Of a DNA stretch of 64,000 nt, positions 8,364 to 16,327 are shown in pieces. The stretch's first letter is position 1. Each line of letters opens with the position of its first letter. The notes beneath the pieces are model-generated. The model ran no database searches, had not been told where the DNA came from, and saw only the letters and a list, made by a program, of their open reading frames with translations. The translations under genes were made by a program, and so were the position numbers. This DNA is from CBDBIG01 sp965205845 [NCBI: bacterium] (GTDB lineage Bacteria > SAR324), in NCBI GenBank assembly GCA_965205845.1, contig CBDBIG010000002.1, positions 1 to 64,000 of the forward strand, given 5' to 3'.

Positions 8364-8909
8364 TTACTCGAACACTCCTCTTAAGGATAGTGTAATGGTG
8401 TCTTGAATGCCGTTTAGGGTGGTGTCAACGCGGGTTAAATCGCTTAAGACTTGCTCTTTTTCGAGCTCAATGCGCTGGCGCCAAGTGATTGCCCAAATGG
8501 CGATGCCCGTTTTATCGAGGGCAGCATCGTAAAGGTTATCGCAGCGCGCCTCCTGGGGGGTGTGCGCCCATTCTTCTACGCCCCACCTGTTGTCTGCCAC
8601 CAGCACCCCAAGGGCCGTGCTAATTTGCAAAGCCTGCGCGTTGCGCCCTTGGCCAGCGGCAATCACAAACGCCCCCAGCCTTGCGTGAAGCCACACTTTG
8701 CCAAAACTGGTGCACTCGACGCGCTCCACCCCTAGCAAGGCAAGCCTCACCCCTGGGGCCTGCTGGGCATAGCGCTTTAACTCCTCAAGGCTAAAGCGCC
8801 CGCCGTGGGTTTTTACCCCTCCTTTAAGGCCACTTAAACCCGCGCGCAAGCCCCCCGCAACGGCGCTTAACAAGCCTTTTAGCCCTGGGGTGGGCGGGTT
8901 ATCTGCCAT
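8364..8909 (-). CDS. Mu gp37-like protein (DUF1834)
   Basis: 181 residues. The C-terminal two thirds show the gp37/DUF1834 pattern: APGVRLALLGVERVECTSFG, AFVIAAGQGRNAQALQISTA, LVADNRWGVEEWAHTPQEAR, then AITWRQRIELEKEQVLSDL. The family lies between head-completion and sheath genes and is thought to be a tail terminator or neck component. The start overlaps the end of the upstream gene by 11 bp. It appears complete. Confidence 0.85.
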   Translation of the reverse strand: MADNPPTPGLKGLLSAVAGGLRAGLSGLKGGVKTHGGRFSLEELKRYAQQAPGVRLALLGVERVECTSFGKVWLHARLGAFVIAAGQGRNAQALQISTALGVLVADNRWGVEEWAHTPQEARCDNLYDAALDKTGIAIWAITWRQRIELEKEQVLSDLTRVDTTLNGIQDTITLSLRGVFE

Positions 8910-9357
8910 GGAGCACTTTCTTTAAAAAATCTTCTATCACGCTCTCAAGGTCTTGGTTGTTGGCGGCGCTAAGCCCAAGGTAGGGGCGCGCTGGCAGGCC
9001 TGGTTTGCCCACCTCCGCCCCGCCAAACTGCAAAATGGCAGCGTAGACAAGGTTGCTACCCACCAACACCGCCCCATCGTTGGGCACGGCAAAGGTGATG
9101 CTATCCAATAACGCCCCTTCGCCCAGCAACAAGCCCTGCCCGCCGTGGCGGGTTTGGGCATGTTTTGGCGACCACGCCTTCCACGGTTCTCCCTCGGGGC
9201 TCTCTTTCTCCTCCGCCAACCTGCGCCTGGTTTGGCTTTCCATCTCTGCGCCCAAGGCGTTTAGCAGTTTACGCTTATCCACCTTGCCCAAGCGTGCAAT
9301 GCGCTGGTTTAGTGTTTTTAGCCCGCTTAGGTCGGCCTCAATTTGCACGCCTGCCAT
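8899..9357 (-). CDS. Virion morphogenesis / tail completion protein G-like
   Basis: 152 residues of the phage virion morphogenesis family: LNALGAEMESQTRRRLAEEK, ESPEGEPWKAWSPKHAQTRH near residues 53-72, then a GGQGLLLGEGALLDSITF stretch and QFGGAEVGKPGLPARPYLGL near residues 115-130. These proteins mature the neck or tail end of the particle. The length is near the family norm (140-160). It overlaps the gp37 gene downstream by 11 bp. Confidence 0.9.
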   Translation of the reverse strand: MAGVQIEADLSGLKTLNQRIARLGKVDKRKLLNALGAEMESQTRRRLAEEKESPEGEPWKAWSPKHAQTRHGGQGLLLGEGALLDSITFAVPNDGAVLVGSNLVYAAILQFGGAEVGKPGLPARPYLGLSAANNQDLESVIEDFLKKVLHGR

Positions 9358-9361
9358 TTTT

Positions 9362-9782
9362 TTAAAGCCCTCGCAAAGCGTCTCTTGTCAACTGGCGGGG
9401 CGTGCTTTGCACCGCAGGCGCGCCTCCTGAACGGGGCTCTTCAATCGCTGCCCCTAGGCTGATCAGGCCCCTTGCCACCTGCCCGAGCCATTGGACGCGC
9501 TCTTTGCGCCTGTCGCCAATCTCTTCTGTCATGCGCCCTGCGGTTTGCGCCATTTGTCCCAAGGCAAGGTCAACGCACACCTGGGCTAAGCACGCCAGGA
9601 GGCTCGGCCAAGGGCAAGGTGTAGCGCACGCCAATGCTGGCATCCATTAAACTGCTTGCATCTGCCAGTGCGCGCGCAACCGCGGCGCCGTCCACTTCGC
9701 CCGCCTCGGTGAGGGGCGCCGCGTTGCGTAACGCGTCTTGGCCATACATGTCCGCAACATCTGCCTTTGTGGCGTAGGGCAT
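9362..9782 (-). pseudogene. DUF1320 neck protein (Mu gp36-like), frameshifted
   Basis: The N-terminal half (MPYATKADVADMYGQDALRN, then AALADASSLMDASIG-like helices and VRYTLPLAEPPGVL) reads in one frame from 9782. The C-terminal half (LAQVCVDLALGQMAQTAGRM, EEIGDRRKERVQWLGQVARG) continues in the next frame down to 9362. Removing one base near 9588 (an A in CTTAGCCC on the coding strand) would restore a continuous DUF1320 protein of about 140 residues. This is therefore a frameshift mutation or a sequencing error. DUF1320 proteins are head-to-tail connectors. Confidence 0.85.
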
Positions 9783-9785
9783 CGC

Positions 9786-10004
9786 TTACTCTCCTTTCTC
9801 CCCTTGGTTAGGCTTTTTGGCGTCTGCCCCTGGCTTGGTTTTGGCTTCCTTGGCTTTTTTGGCTCCTTGCACGCTAAAGTTGGGGTCGGTCTCAAGGGCT
9901 GCTAAAGCCTCCTTGCTTAAGCCTTCCTCGACACGGGTCTCGCCTTGTGGCCATTGCCTGCCAGCACGCCACATGGGGTGCTGGGCGATGATGGTTATCG
10001 TCAT
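9786..10004 (-). CDS. Mu gp35-like small head-region protein
   Basis: 72 residues. The N-terminal half (MTITIIAQHPMWRAGRQWPQ, then VEEGLSKEALAALETDPNFS) follows the pattern of FluMu gp35-type proteins: a hydrophobic strand, an RAGR turn and a helix ending in xxLxxDPxxxV. The C-terminus is a lysine- and alanine-rich tail without structure. It lies directly downstream of the major head gene as in Mu. Molecular function is not established. Confidence 0.8.
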   Translation of the reverse strand: MTITIIAQHPMWRAGRQWPQGETRVEEGLSKEALAALETDPNFSVQGAKKAKEAKTKPGADAKKPNQGEKGE

Positions 10005-10020
10005 GGTTTTTTTACCCCTT

Positions 10021-10911
10021 TTAAGCCAGCCAAGATGAAACCAAGAGCTCTGCTGTGCCCCGCCAGACGTTGGTGGCGCCAGCCATGTTTCTCTCGGCGT
10101 TTAGTATCTCTAGGGCCGCCTCTCTGTGTGCGGGTGGCACCACCAGCATCGTGGGCTTTACGCCCAGGGGCCGCCCGCGGTTTTTCATGCTCTCCAACGC
10201 TGCAAAGGCGGCTTTGTAGTTGTCGGTGGTAAGGCTTTGTTTGCTGCCGTAGGCCAGCTGCCACAAGCCAAAGCCGACATTGTCGCGGCACTCCACACCG
10301 TAAAGGTAGACGTTGCGCATAAACACATTGTCATCCTCGGAGCGGTCTTTGCGCACAAGCAGCCCCTTTTTGCGCTCTTGAAAGATAATCGGCTTAATCA
10401 TGCGGCTGGTGTCGAGCAAAAACCACGGGCTACCACTGCCTCCACCGCTATTGGATGCCGTGGTGGTGCTACCGTCTTTGTTTTCAACGGGGTGGTCGGT
10501 GTCAAAGAAATACTGCCCATCGTAGCAAGGGCTTTTAAAACCTTTCTTGAGCAAGCCAAAGACCAACTCGTTTTTGTGTGCCATCAGCGAGCGCCCCATC
10601 TCGGTAAAGAGTGGGGTATACACCCCAACTTGGTCGTCTTCAATGTCTGTGCGATTGACCGAGACGCTGTCTTCCCAGAGCTTGTTTTTGATGCGGTAGT
10701 CGTGGCTGGCCATGCTCGAAATGATGCGATCTCCCAGCCACAAATTCATCCCTTTGATGCTGCCCAACCATGCATAGTGATTTTCTGCCGTGCTTGAAGC
10801 AACCGGCATCGCTACCTTTTGCCAGTCGTCACCCGCCATCCCAAAGCCTTGATTAAAGGCTGCGCTGTACCCAACAAATAAGTCGTCTAGGCTTTGTCTG
10901 TTGATGATCAT
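10021..10911 (-). CDS. Major head protein T (Mu gp34-like)
   Basis: 296 residues, near the 305 of Mu gpT. Family features: N-terminal QSLDDLFVGYSAAFNQGF, AMPVASSTAENHYAWLG, DYRIKNKLWEDSVSVNRTDI, EDDQVGVYTPLFTEMGRSLM, YFFDTDHP near residue 150, then VPPAHREAALEIL and ANVWRGTAELLV-like sequence at the end. It makes the HK97-fold capsid shell. The frame is intact, although the gene just upstream (decoration protein) is frameshifted; that gene's restored stop would lie directly before this ATG. Confidence 0.94.
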   Translation of the reverse strand: MIINRQSLDDLFVGYSAAFNQGFGMAGDDWQKVAMPVASSTAENHYAWLGSIKGMNLWLGDRIISSMASHDYRIKNKLWEDSVSVNRTDIEDDQVGVYTPLFTEMGRSLMAHKNELVFGLLKKGFKSPCYDGQYFFDTDHPVENKDGSTTTASNSGGGSGSPWFLLDTSRMIKPIIFQERKKGLLVRKDRSEDDNVFMRNVYLYGVECRDNVGFGLWQLAYGSKQSLTTDNYKAAFAALESMKNRGRPLGVKPTMLVVPPAHREAALEILNAERNMAGATNVWRGTAELLVSSWLA

Positions 10912-11305
10912 TTATACTACCTCCACCCATGCAAGGTTATCGTCTACGTTGATGATTTTGCCCACCTTGGCAAGCCCCTGCCGACACATCGGTCACCGTT
11001 TGGTCATCAAGGGCATAGGCATCGCTACCAATATCTACCTTGGTCAGCGTTGTGGCTTTTTTAAAGCCAAACACCCCACGGCGCACCAGCACGCTCACCT
11101 CGCCTGCCGTTGTGCCGTTTTTTGCCCCCGCTTGGGCCACGCCCACAAATTTAAGGCGGGTTGCTTTGCTGGCGGGCTTGGCGTTGCCCGCGCCATCAAG
11201 TGCCACCAACGCCCCTGCATAAATGGTGGTGCTGGCCACCACGGGGTAGACGTTGTCCACCCCCTCGCGATACGGCGTTGGTCTGTCTGCGGTCAATGCG
11301 GCCAT
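10912..11305 (-). pseudogene. Head decoration-type protein (Mu gp33-region), frameshifted
   Basis: From 11305 the frame reads MAALTADRPTPYREGVDNVY, then YAGALVALDGAGNAKPASKA, VGVAQAGAKNGTTAGEVSVL and RRGVFGFKKA, a beta-rich protein of the kind encoded between gpI and gpT. As written it ends at 10937 in an unrelated tail (CQGGQNHQRRR). Removing one G from the GGGG run near 10979-10982 restores SAGLAKVGKIINVDDNLAWV and a stop at 10912, directly before the gpT start. It is thus a one-base insertion frameshift, or an error in a homopolymer. Confidence 0.85.
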
Positions 11306-12363
11306 TAGTTAATCTCTCCTCGTGCTTTGAGTTTTTTTGCCGTTGTTGCCATCACCCTTGGGTCAATCCCTAAGGTGCTGCACATGGCTTGTTGATGGGG
11401 GGTTAGCCCGTTTGCGCCTTCCTCGGTGCTAGGGGCACCTGCTGACACCAGGTGGTCTTGCAACAAAGCTGGGGCCCCTTCACAAAAGGCTTTAAAAGCC
11501 GCTAGCCCTTGGGCTGTGCTACAGCAAGCACGGTGGTATTCCATGCTGGCGGGGGCAATTTTCTTACCTTGCAAGGCTTGGCTTAAGGCCTGCTCGACTT
11601 TTTCGCTGTGCTGTGCCTGCTTCATGGCTTGCACCTCACCTTGCAAGGCGGCGCATTGCGCCTTGAGTTTCTCGTGCTCGTCGTGGGGTGCAAGGTTATT
11701 GCTAGGGGGCTGGGCTACATCTGCCGCGCTTGCCACGGCTTTTGGCTCACCTTGCCCTGCTGGGTTGCTGGGGCGCGCCTCTGCCTTGGTGGTGGGCTCT
11801 TGTGTGTCTTGGCCTGCTTTGGCATCCCTTGCTTGTTGGGGTGGTTTTGTTGCTTCTCCTGGCATAAGGCCTCCTGTTGGCATTGCGTTAAGGGCTTTCA
11901 TTTTTAATTCTGGGTTGTTTGTTAAGGCGGCGGACTTGAGATAAAGCACCTCGCCTTGGGGTGTGTGTATAAACACAGGGCTAATATAGCGGTATTCCTT
12001 TTCTGCCACGCTGCGCGCCCCCCCGTTTGTCCATTCCACTTTGCCCCATACCCCATCAGGGCGCGCTTCCATCGCCACAATCCACCCCGCAGCTTTCTGG
12101 GTTTGCGGGCTGGTTGCGCCATACTTCTCGGTGGCATGGTTCCAGTCAACTGGGATTTTGGGCAAATTGCGAAAACTGGCGGCTATCACCTTTTGTACAT
12201 CTGCCAACTGCCACTCACGCCCTGTGCGCCCTTGAATGCGCGGCCCCTTGGGCAAAAGCGGTATCCACTCGGGCACTTCGCCCTGCCCGATGGCGGCTAG
12301 GGCACCATCCAACGCCATGCAAAGGGCTGGGATTTCGGCTTGTTGGGGGATTTGTGTTTCCAT
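11305..12363 (-). CDS. Phage protease/scaffold protein I (Mu gp32-like)
   Basis: 352 residues from ATG 12363. The N-terminal half is the Mu I-type prohead protease: EWIPLLPKGPRIQGRTGREW, VIAASFRNLPKIPVDWNHAT (with the conserved D-x-N/E-H), then AAGWIVAMEARPDGVWGKVE, WTNGGARSVAEKEYRYISPV and LTNNPELKMKALNA. The C-terminal half is a charged coiled scaffold (HEKLKAQCAALQGEVQAMKQ). Residues upstream of METQ are unlikely because AAAAGG sits just before that ATG. The protease cleaves the scaffold during head maturation. The gene is complete. Confidence 0.9.
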   Translation of the reverse strand: METQIPQQAEIPALCMALDGALAAIGQGEVPEWIPLLPKGPRIQGRTGREWQLADVQKVIAASFRNLPKIPVDWNHATEKYGATSPQTQKAAGWIVAMEARPDGVWGKVEWTNGGARSVAEKEYRYISPVFIHTPQGEVLYLKSAALTNNPELKMKALNAMPTGGLMPGEATKPPQQARDAKAGQDTQEPTTKAEARPSNPAGQGEPKAVASAADVAQPPSNNLAPHDEHEKLKAQCAALQGEVQAMKQAQHSEKVEQALSQALQGKKIAPASMEYHRACCSTAQGLAAFKAFCEGAPALLQDHLVSAGAPSTEEGANGLTPHQQAMCSTLGIDPRVMATTAKKLKARGEIN

Positions 12364-12416
12364 GCCTTTTAGTTTAGCCATGCAAAACACACAAAAAAAG
12401 GCTACGCTAGTGCACC

Positions 12417-12490
12417 CTTTTGCCAGGGGCAACTACCCCCTTTGCAAACTTTTGCCAGGGGTAAATACCCCCGTTTAAACCCCGTTTAAA
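12417..12490. promoter_or_regulatory. Short direct and inverted repeats upstream of gpI
   Basis: Two related segments with a 32-bp period begin at 12421 and 12453 (TGCCAGGGG followed by a C-run). The second contains the near palindrome GGGGTAAATACCCC. Immediately after are two GTTTAAAC palindromes separated by CCCC (near 12472-12490). The block lies just upstream of the gpI gene in its reading direction. Paired palindromes in such a place could bind a regulator. No promoter hexamers are evident, so this is only a suggestion. Confidence 0.25.
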
Positions 12491-12657
12491 CGCGTTGAAA
12501 AGCGTTGCAAAATGTTTGGCTGGGGAGTTGGGCTAGAGGAGGGGGATAAAGGGCTTAAAAGCGTTTTAGCGCCCTTGCTCGTATTGGTTGGCCATTACAG
12601 CCCAGACGCTGTGCAAGGCAGGCGCTTTGCTGGGCTGGCAGGCATGCGCGAAAGGGG

Positions 12658-12826
12658 TAATCGGCGTCGGGAGTGGTGTGCACGAGCGCAACAGGAAAAA
12701 GCGCCTCAATAGGGATAAATCGGCATTGGGGGTGTGCACGAGCGCAACAGGAAAAAGCGCCTCAATAGGGATAAATCGGCGTCGGGAGTGGTGTGCACGA
12801 GCGCAACAGGAAAAAGCGCCTCAATC
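12658..12826. repeat. Three-copy tandem repeat, periods 56 and 59 bp
   Basis: Three near-identical copies of a unit containing GTGTGCACGAGCGCAACAGG followed by AAAAAGCGCCTCAAT. The GTGTGCAC anchor occurs at 12676, 12732 and 12791, giving periods of 56 and 59 bp; the middle copy lacks three bases. Neither period is a multiple of three, so each copy shifts the frame of the small gene running in from the right. The array starts inside the gene for a short conserved protein and appears to have arisen by local duplication of its coding sequence. Confidence 0.9.
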
Positions 12827-12921
12827 TCACCAGGGCGGCGGGCACGCACCAGGCGCAAGTTGGCGGGGTCGTCTGTGTGCGCCACAATAGAAAGAAAGGC
12901 CTTTGGGGTGAATAACCACAC
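12706..12921 (-). pseudogene. Small conserved protein disrupted by tandem repeat
   Basis: From 12921 the frame reads MWLFTPKAFLSIVAHTDDPA, then NLRLVRARRPGEIEALFPV and VHTTPDADL. This resembles a widespread small protein family of unknown function that starts MWIFT, has a VRAR motif and normally ends soon after a tpxADYR-like motif. Here the reading frame enters the 56/59-bp tandem repeat at the ADL position and continues as repeat-derived sequence (SLLRRFFLLRSC and on). The native C-terminus is lost. Function unknown. Confidence 0.6.
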
Positions 12922-12926
12922 TTGCC

Positions 12927-13109
12927 TTAGCCTTTTTTGCCCGGTTTGGGTTTGGCGGGGGGAGCATCGTGAATTTCGTCCGCAAAGGGCCCACCACTGT
13001 CCATTTTGGCCTGCAGGTGCCTTGACACAGGCTTGAGTTTGCCTTCTTTAAGCAGGCGGTCATATTCCCGTGACTCTTCAATAAATTGCTTCATTTCCTC
13101 ACTTATCAT
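12927..13109 (-). CDS. Small protein overlapping the ADP-ribosyltransferase gene
   Basis: 60 residues from ATG 13109, whose start overlaps the last 11 bp of the large head/ART gene, so the two are translationally coupled (GAGG lies about 10 bases before the ATG). The N-terminal part is charged and helical (SEEMKQFIEESREYDRLLKE), followed by SRHLQAKMDSGG, an acidic ADEIHDAPP and a PKPGKKG tail. No family was recognised with certainty. Position directly after a predicted toxin domain would fit an inhibitor or accessory protein; it could equally be an ordinary small virion protein. Confidence 0.7.
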   Translation of the reverse strand: MISEEMKQFIEESREYDRLLKEGKLKPVSRHLQAKMDSGGPFADEIHDAPPAKPKPGKKG

Positions 13110-15192
13110 CGTCTTTAACCTCTTCAAGTTTTATCAAAGTTGTTTTGCCGTTTCGTACTCGTTCCTTAACGAGAAACCTGGTTCCTGGTTTAAAGAGGAC
13201 CTCTTTTTCGTGCGCGTGCCGGGATATCCAAGATACCTCCTTGCCCGTGCGGCTCTGTATTTTCAGCCGATGCGGCCCACCAAAGGCTTTACCCGTGGAT
13301 GTGCTGGTAAAGCCTTTGGGTGTCCAAACCTTGCCTGGCTTAATTTTGGCCAGTTCACTTTCGGGCAGGGTCGTCCCTCGGGTGACCTTCCCCCGGTAGT
13401 TGGGGAGTTTTGCCAGCCCCGCGATGATGGTTTTGGTGTAGTGGGCGTATTCCTCTCCCAGGGCTTTGGGCAGTTTCCCGCGCTTGGCCTGGTTAATCGG
13501 TTTATAATCGATGACCGTGTAGCCGTGCAAGGCAGCCAACTCGGGCTCGGAGAAACGGTGCACGACACCCGATTCCTTCGCCCTTGTGTTCGCCTGCCCA
13601 AGCAAGATTTGGTATTGATAGCCTTTGAGGTTCATCAAACCCTGCTCGTGGACGGGCAATTTGGCAAAGGCACGCACCTTGCGCGACACCCCCTTGAGGA
13701 GCATAGCACGCTTTTGCAAGGTTTGTAGCATGGCAAGGCGCTCGGGCTCGGGCACCCCTGGCACGGGGGGCAAGAGGTCGGCAAAGGCGTTGGTTTTTTT
13801 GCTTAGGTTGCTAATCGCTCGCTCGGTCTTAAGCCAGTGATCCCCCAGCGCCTCGTAAATGCGCACCCCCGCTTTTTCCATTGCCTTGGCGTAAGTGGGG
13901 TTGGTGGCAGGGTGAAAAAAGCCCTCGGCTTCGCCTATTGTGGCCAGTGCCTTGGTATTTTTGCGCCCCGCTTTGGCTCGAAACAAGAGCGCCCCGCTGT
14001 TGTCAATCCGCACGGGGGCGCCTTTTTGCCAAACCACGTTATCAAAGGTTTGCCCCAAGGCATCCCAGTTGGCCAGCCAAGCATCTGCCGCCACCCCGTC
14101 AAGCAGTTTTTTTGCCTTGGCTTGGGTTAGTTCGTCCAAGGCGATTGGGGCTGCCCCTTCAATCCACTCGGTGGCCAGGGCAAGCCCCCCTTGTTTGCGG
14201 GCAACCAAGGCGCTTTTGGACGCATTGACCGCCAACTGGGCATAGATTGCATTGACCGCCGCCTCGCCGTAGACTTGGCCAGGGTCGGTGTAAAACTTGA
14301 CGTAGCGCTTGATGCCGTCTGCCCCTTGATAGACGCCCCCTTGGTTGCTGCCCTTGGCCTTGCTTAACTTTTTTTTCATGACCGCCCGCTCTTCGAGCAG
14401 GGGGATCGGGCCGAGGGTTGCAACGGGCGCATCTGCGCTTTTTGCCGCCAGCATGTTGGCCAAGGCTTGGCTGCGTACCTTGCCTGGGTTGGTATCCCAG
14501 CCTGGGTCTATGCCTTGGGGCACGCGTTCAATTTGGCCTGTGCGCTTGTTAAGCCAAGGGCGGGTTTTGTTGGTGGGCGGTTTGCCTGGGCCACCCAAGC
14601 GCCCTGCCTCGGCCTTGCTTAAAAGCCTGACGCGGCACTTGCAGCCCCAGCCGTTGGGTGGCATGTGGGCGTTCCACCAAGCATCGGTGCTGGACAAAAT
14701 AAGCCCGTTCCAGTGCTGATGCTCCAAACGGTGCTCCTTGCTGGGGCCCAGTTCATAGCGCAGGTAGGGGTGGGTAGCTGCTTCGCGCTCAATGCGTTCC
14801 CACTGCCCCGCAGCATAGGCGGTGCGCGTGTTGGCCCAAAAAATGGTGCGTAAACGGCGTGGGCTCCCAAGGCGCACTTGCTCTATCTTGCCCGTTTTGG
14901 GGTCTTTTTTGCCTTTTATGCCCCACCATCCTTTTTGTTGGAGGGTGGGGATGAGGTCTTTTTTAAAACCCTCAAAGGTTTTGCCCTTGGCCAGCGCCTC
15001 AGCAAGACCATCGCGGATGGCACGCAACACATCCAACTGCATTGCCTTGGCCACGCTAAAGCCCAAGGCGTGCTCCTCACGCCAAACATCGCGATAGTCA
15101 AAGGCGGGTTTTAGTTTTTTGGCCTTGAGGTAGGCAAGGGCTTCTTTGGGCGGGGTGGGTGTAAAATGAAAGCCTGGCTTGGGTGTGGGCAT
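13099..15192 (-). CDS. Mu F-type minor head protein fused to kinase-like and ADP-ribosyltransferase domains
   Basis: 697 residues in one intact frame. Residues about 45-190 are the Phage Mu F (gp30) head-morphogenesis domain, with RTIFWANTRTAYAAGQWERI and the terminal GWGCKCRVRL. Residues about 279-470 resemble a HipA/actin-fragmin-like kinase fold: GGVYQG loop (285-290), YVKF (K299), DAWLANWDALGQTFDNVVW (370-388) and RIDNSGALLF (395-404) as catalytic and metal loops. Residues about 545-697 are an R-S-E class ADP-ribosyltransferase: TRGTTLPESEL (R605), KGFTSTS (630-632) and HEKEVLFKPGTRF (E662/E664). Mu F itself is about 400 residues, so the C-terminal 500 residues are additions. Head proteins of this type can be carried in the particle and possibly delivered; that role is inference. 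The 3' end overlaps a small gene. Confidence 0.88.
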   Translation of the reverse strand: MPTPKPGFHFTPTPPKEALAYLKAKKLKPAFDYRDVWREEHALGFSVAKAMQLDVLRAIRDGLAEALAKGKTFEGFKKDLIPTLQQKGWWGIKGKKDPKTGKIEQVRLGSPRRLRTIFWANTRTAYAAGQWERIEREAATHPYLRYELGPSKEHRLEHQHWNGLILSSTDAWWNAHMPPNGWGCKCRVRLLSKAEAGRLGGPGKPPTNKTRPWLNKRTGQIERVPQGIDPGWDTNPGKVRSQALANMLAAKSADAPVATLGPIPLLEERAVMKKKLSKAKGSNQGGVYQGADGIKRYVKFYTDPGQVYGEAAVNAIYAQLAVNASKSALVARKQGGLALATEWIEGAAPIALDELTQAKAKKLLDGVAADAWLANWDALGQTFDNVVWQKGAPVRIDNSGALLFRAKAGRKNTKALATIGEAEGFFHPATNPTYAKAMEKAGVRIYEALGDHWLKTERAISNLSKKTNAFADLLPPVPGVPEPERLAMLQTLQKRAMLLKGVSRKVRAFAKLPVHEQGLMNLKGYQYQILLGQANTRAKESGVVHRFSEPELAALHGYTVIDYKPINQAKRGKLPKALGEEYAHYTKTIIAGLAKLPNYRGKVTRGTTLPESELAKIKPGKVWTPKGFTSTSTGKAFGGPHRLKIQSRTGKEVSWISRHAHEKEVLFKPGTRFLVKERVRNGKTTLIKLEEVKDDDK

Positions 15193-15197
15193 GGTTT

Positions 15198-16238
15198 TTA
15201 GCCTTCCCCATCACCCATGCCACGCGCTTTAAAGGTGGCGCGGGCAATCGCCTTGGCAAGGGGGGCCGGATCGCTCTCGGGCAAGGCTTGGGCGAGCAAG
15301 CGCGCGAGGTCTGTTGGGCTCTTCGCTTGGCCAAGGGCTTGCACCAAGGGATCAAGCAAGGGCGCCAGCAAGGGCTGCCAGTTTTGGGTTGTTTCCTCTG
15401 TCAAGGCATCTAATTCGCTTTGCGCTTGGGCTGGTGTTGCTTGGGCAAGGGCTATTAATATGTGCCCTAGGGCTTGGTTGCTGGCTTGGGTTGCGCTGGC
15501 TGGCGTACCAAGCAACTGGGCATCGGAGCCCGGTTCGGGCAAACCGAGCAACTCGCACAGGGTGTGCTGGTCAACGCGCAAGCCAAGGGGCACAAGGCGG
15601 GCAATGGCATCAACGATTGCCTCCATTTTGTCGGGCTCAGGCAAAGGCAACACAATTCGCGGATAGCGGTTATCGGGGGGCTGGCCAAAATTAAGGTCAA
15701 TGAAAGGCTTGACCAGGTCGCGGTTTAAGGTGGCTGCCAAAACGGCGGCGTCTGCGCGCAGTATGTCTTGGCGCACCTCCATTTGGGCGGCATCGTTGCC
15801 CAGTTTGCCAGGGGTGCCCTCGGTGCTGGCGGTTTGTCCAAGCACCGCCTTGCTGGTTTGCTTATCCCAAAACTCGGCCGCTGCCAAAAACAGGCCCTCC
15901 CCGCCCCGGCCCTGCACCGCATCTTGAAACTCTATTTGCATGCTCTCGTGCAACACGGCAGCCGCATCGCTCCCAAGGTTGATCACCGCTTGACGCAGGA
16001 TGCGCTTGTCTTCATCGCTAGCCCCTGGCCCATAACGCCCAATGCGCAAGGGCATCCCAAACACCTCTAAAAAGGCTGCCCAGTCTTTGAGCGCGTAGGC
16101 CTTAAAGAGGTAACTCCAAACGGCCACGCGAGCCACGCCTCCGCGCACGGGCAAGCCCGTTTTAAGGTGCTCAGGTTTTTTGCGCTGCGCACCCCGTAGT
16201 TGCTTTGCAACCAGTCGCGGTATTGGGCATCGTCCCAA
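15198..16238 (-). pseudogene. Portal protein (Mu gp29, DUF935), N-terminally truncated
   Basis: Sequence from about 16172 downwards is the C-terminal two thirds of a DUF935 portal: GGVARVAVWSYLFKAYALKD, WAAFLEVFGMPLRIGRYGPG, VRQDILRADAAVLAATLNRD, LVKPFIDLNFG and LVPLGLRVDQHTLCELLGLP. Complete portals are about 500 residues; roughly 150-170 N-terminal residues are missing. Upstream codons (16172-16238) are the gp16-like gene read in another frame. A deletion thus fused two genes and removed the terminase genes normally between them. The 3' end abuts the F-type gene, as in Mu. Confidence 0.88.
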
Positions 16239-16324
16239 CCCATTTTGCTCGATTGGGCGTGCAGGGCCGCGTATTTTTTATTGCGGTAGGCTTGCTCGTT
16301 GGGGCAAAAGGATTTGGTTTTCAT
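16172..16324 (-). pseudogene. gp16-like (DUF1018) protein, 5' fragment
   Basis: From 16324 the frame encodes about 50 residues of a Mu gp16/DUF1018 protein: NKKYAALHAQSSKMGWDDAQ, then YRDWLQSNYGVRSAKNLS, the family's start-to-middle pattern (KIHxAxxxLGxDxxxYRxxL, then G..SAK.LS). After residue about 51 the sequence changes to portal-derived DNA in another frame. The gene belongs to the early/middle region of Mu-like phages. Its junction with the portal marks a deletion at about 16170-16190. Confidence 0.8.
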
Positions 16325-16327
16325 GGA

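Noticed and set aside
10021-10797. Long plus-strand frame (223 codons, 10126-10797) over the major head gene
   Set aside because: It is the antisense of the clearly recognised gpT gene.
12512-12900. Plus-strand frames across the 56/59-bp repeat
   Set aside because: They are shadows of the minus-strand small gene and repeat units; no ribosome binding site, and no conserved sequence.
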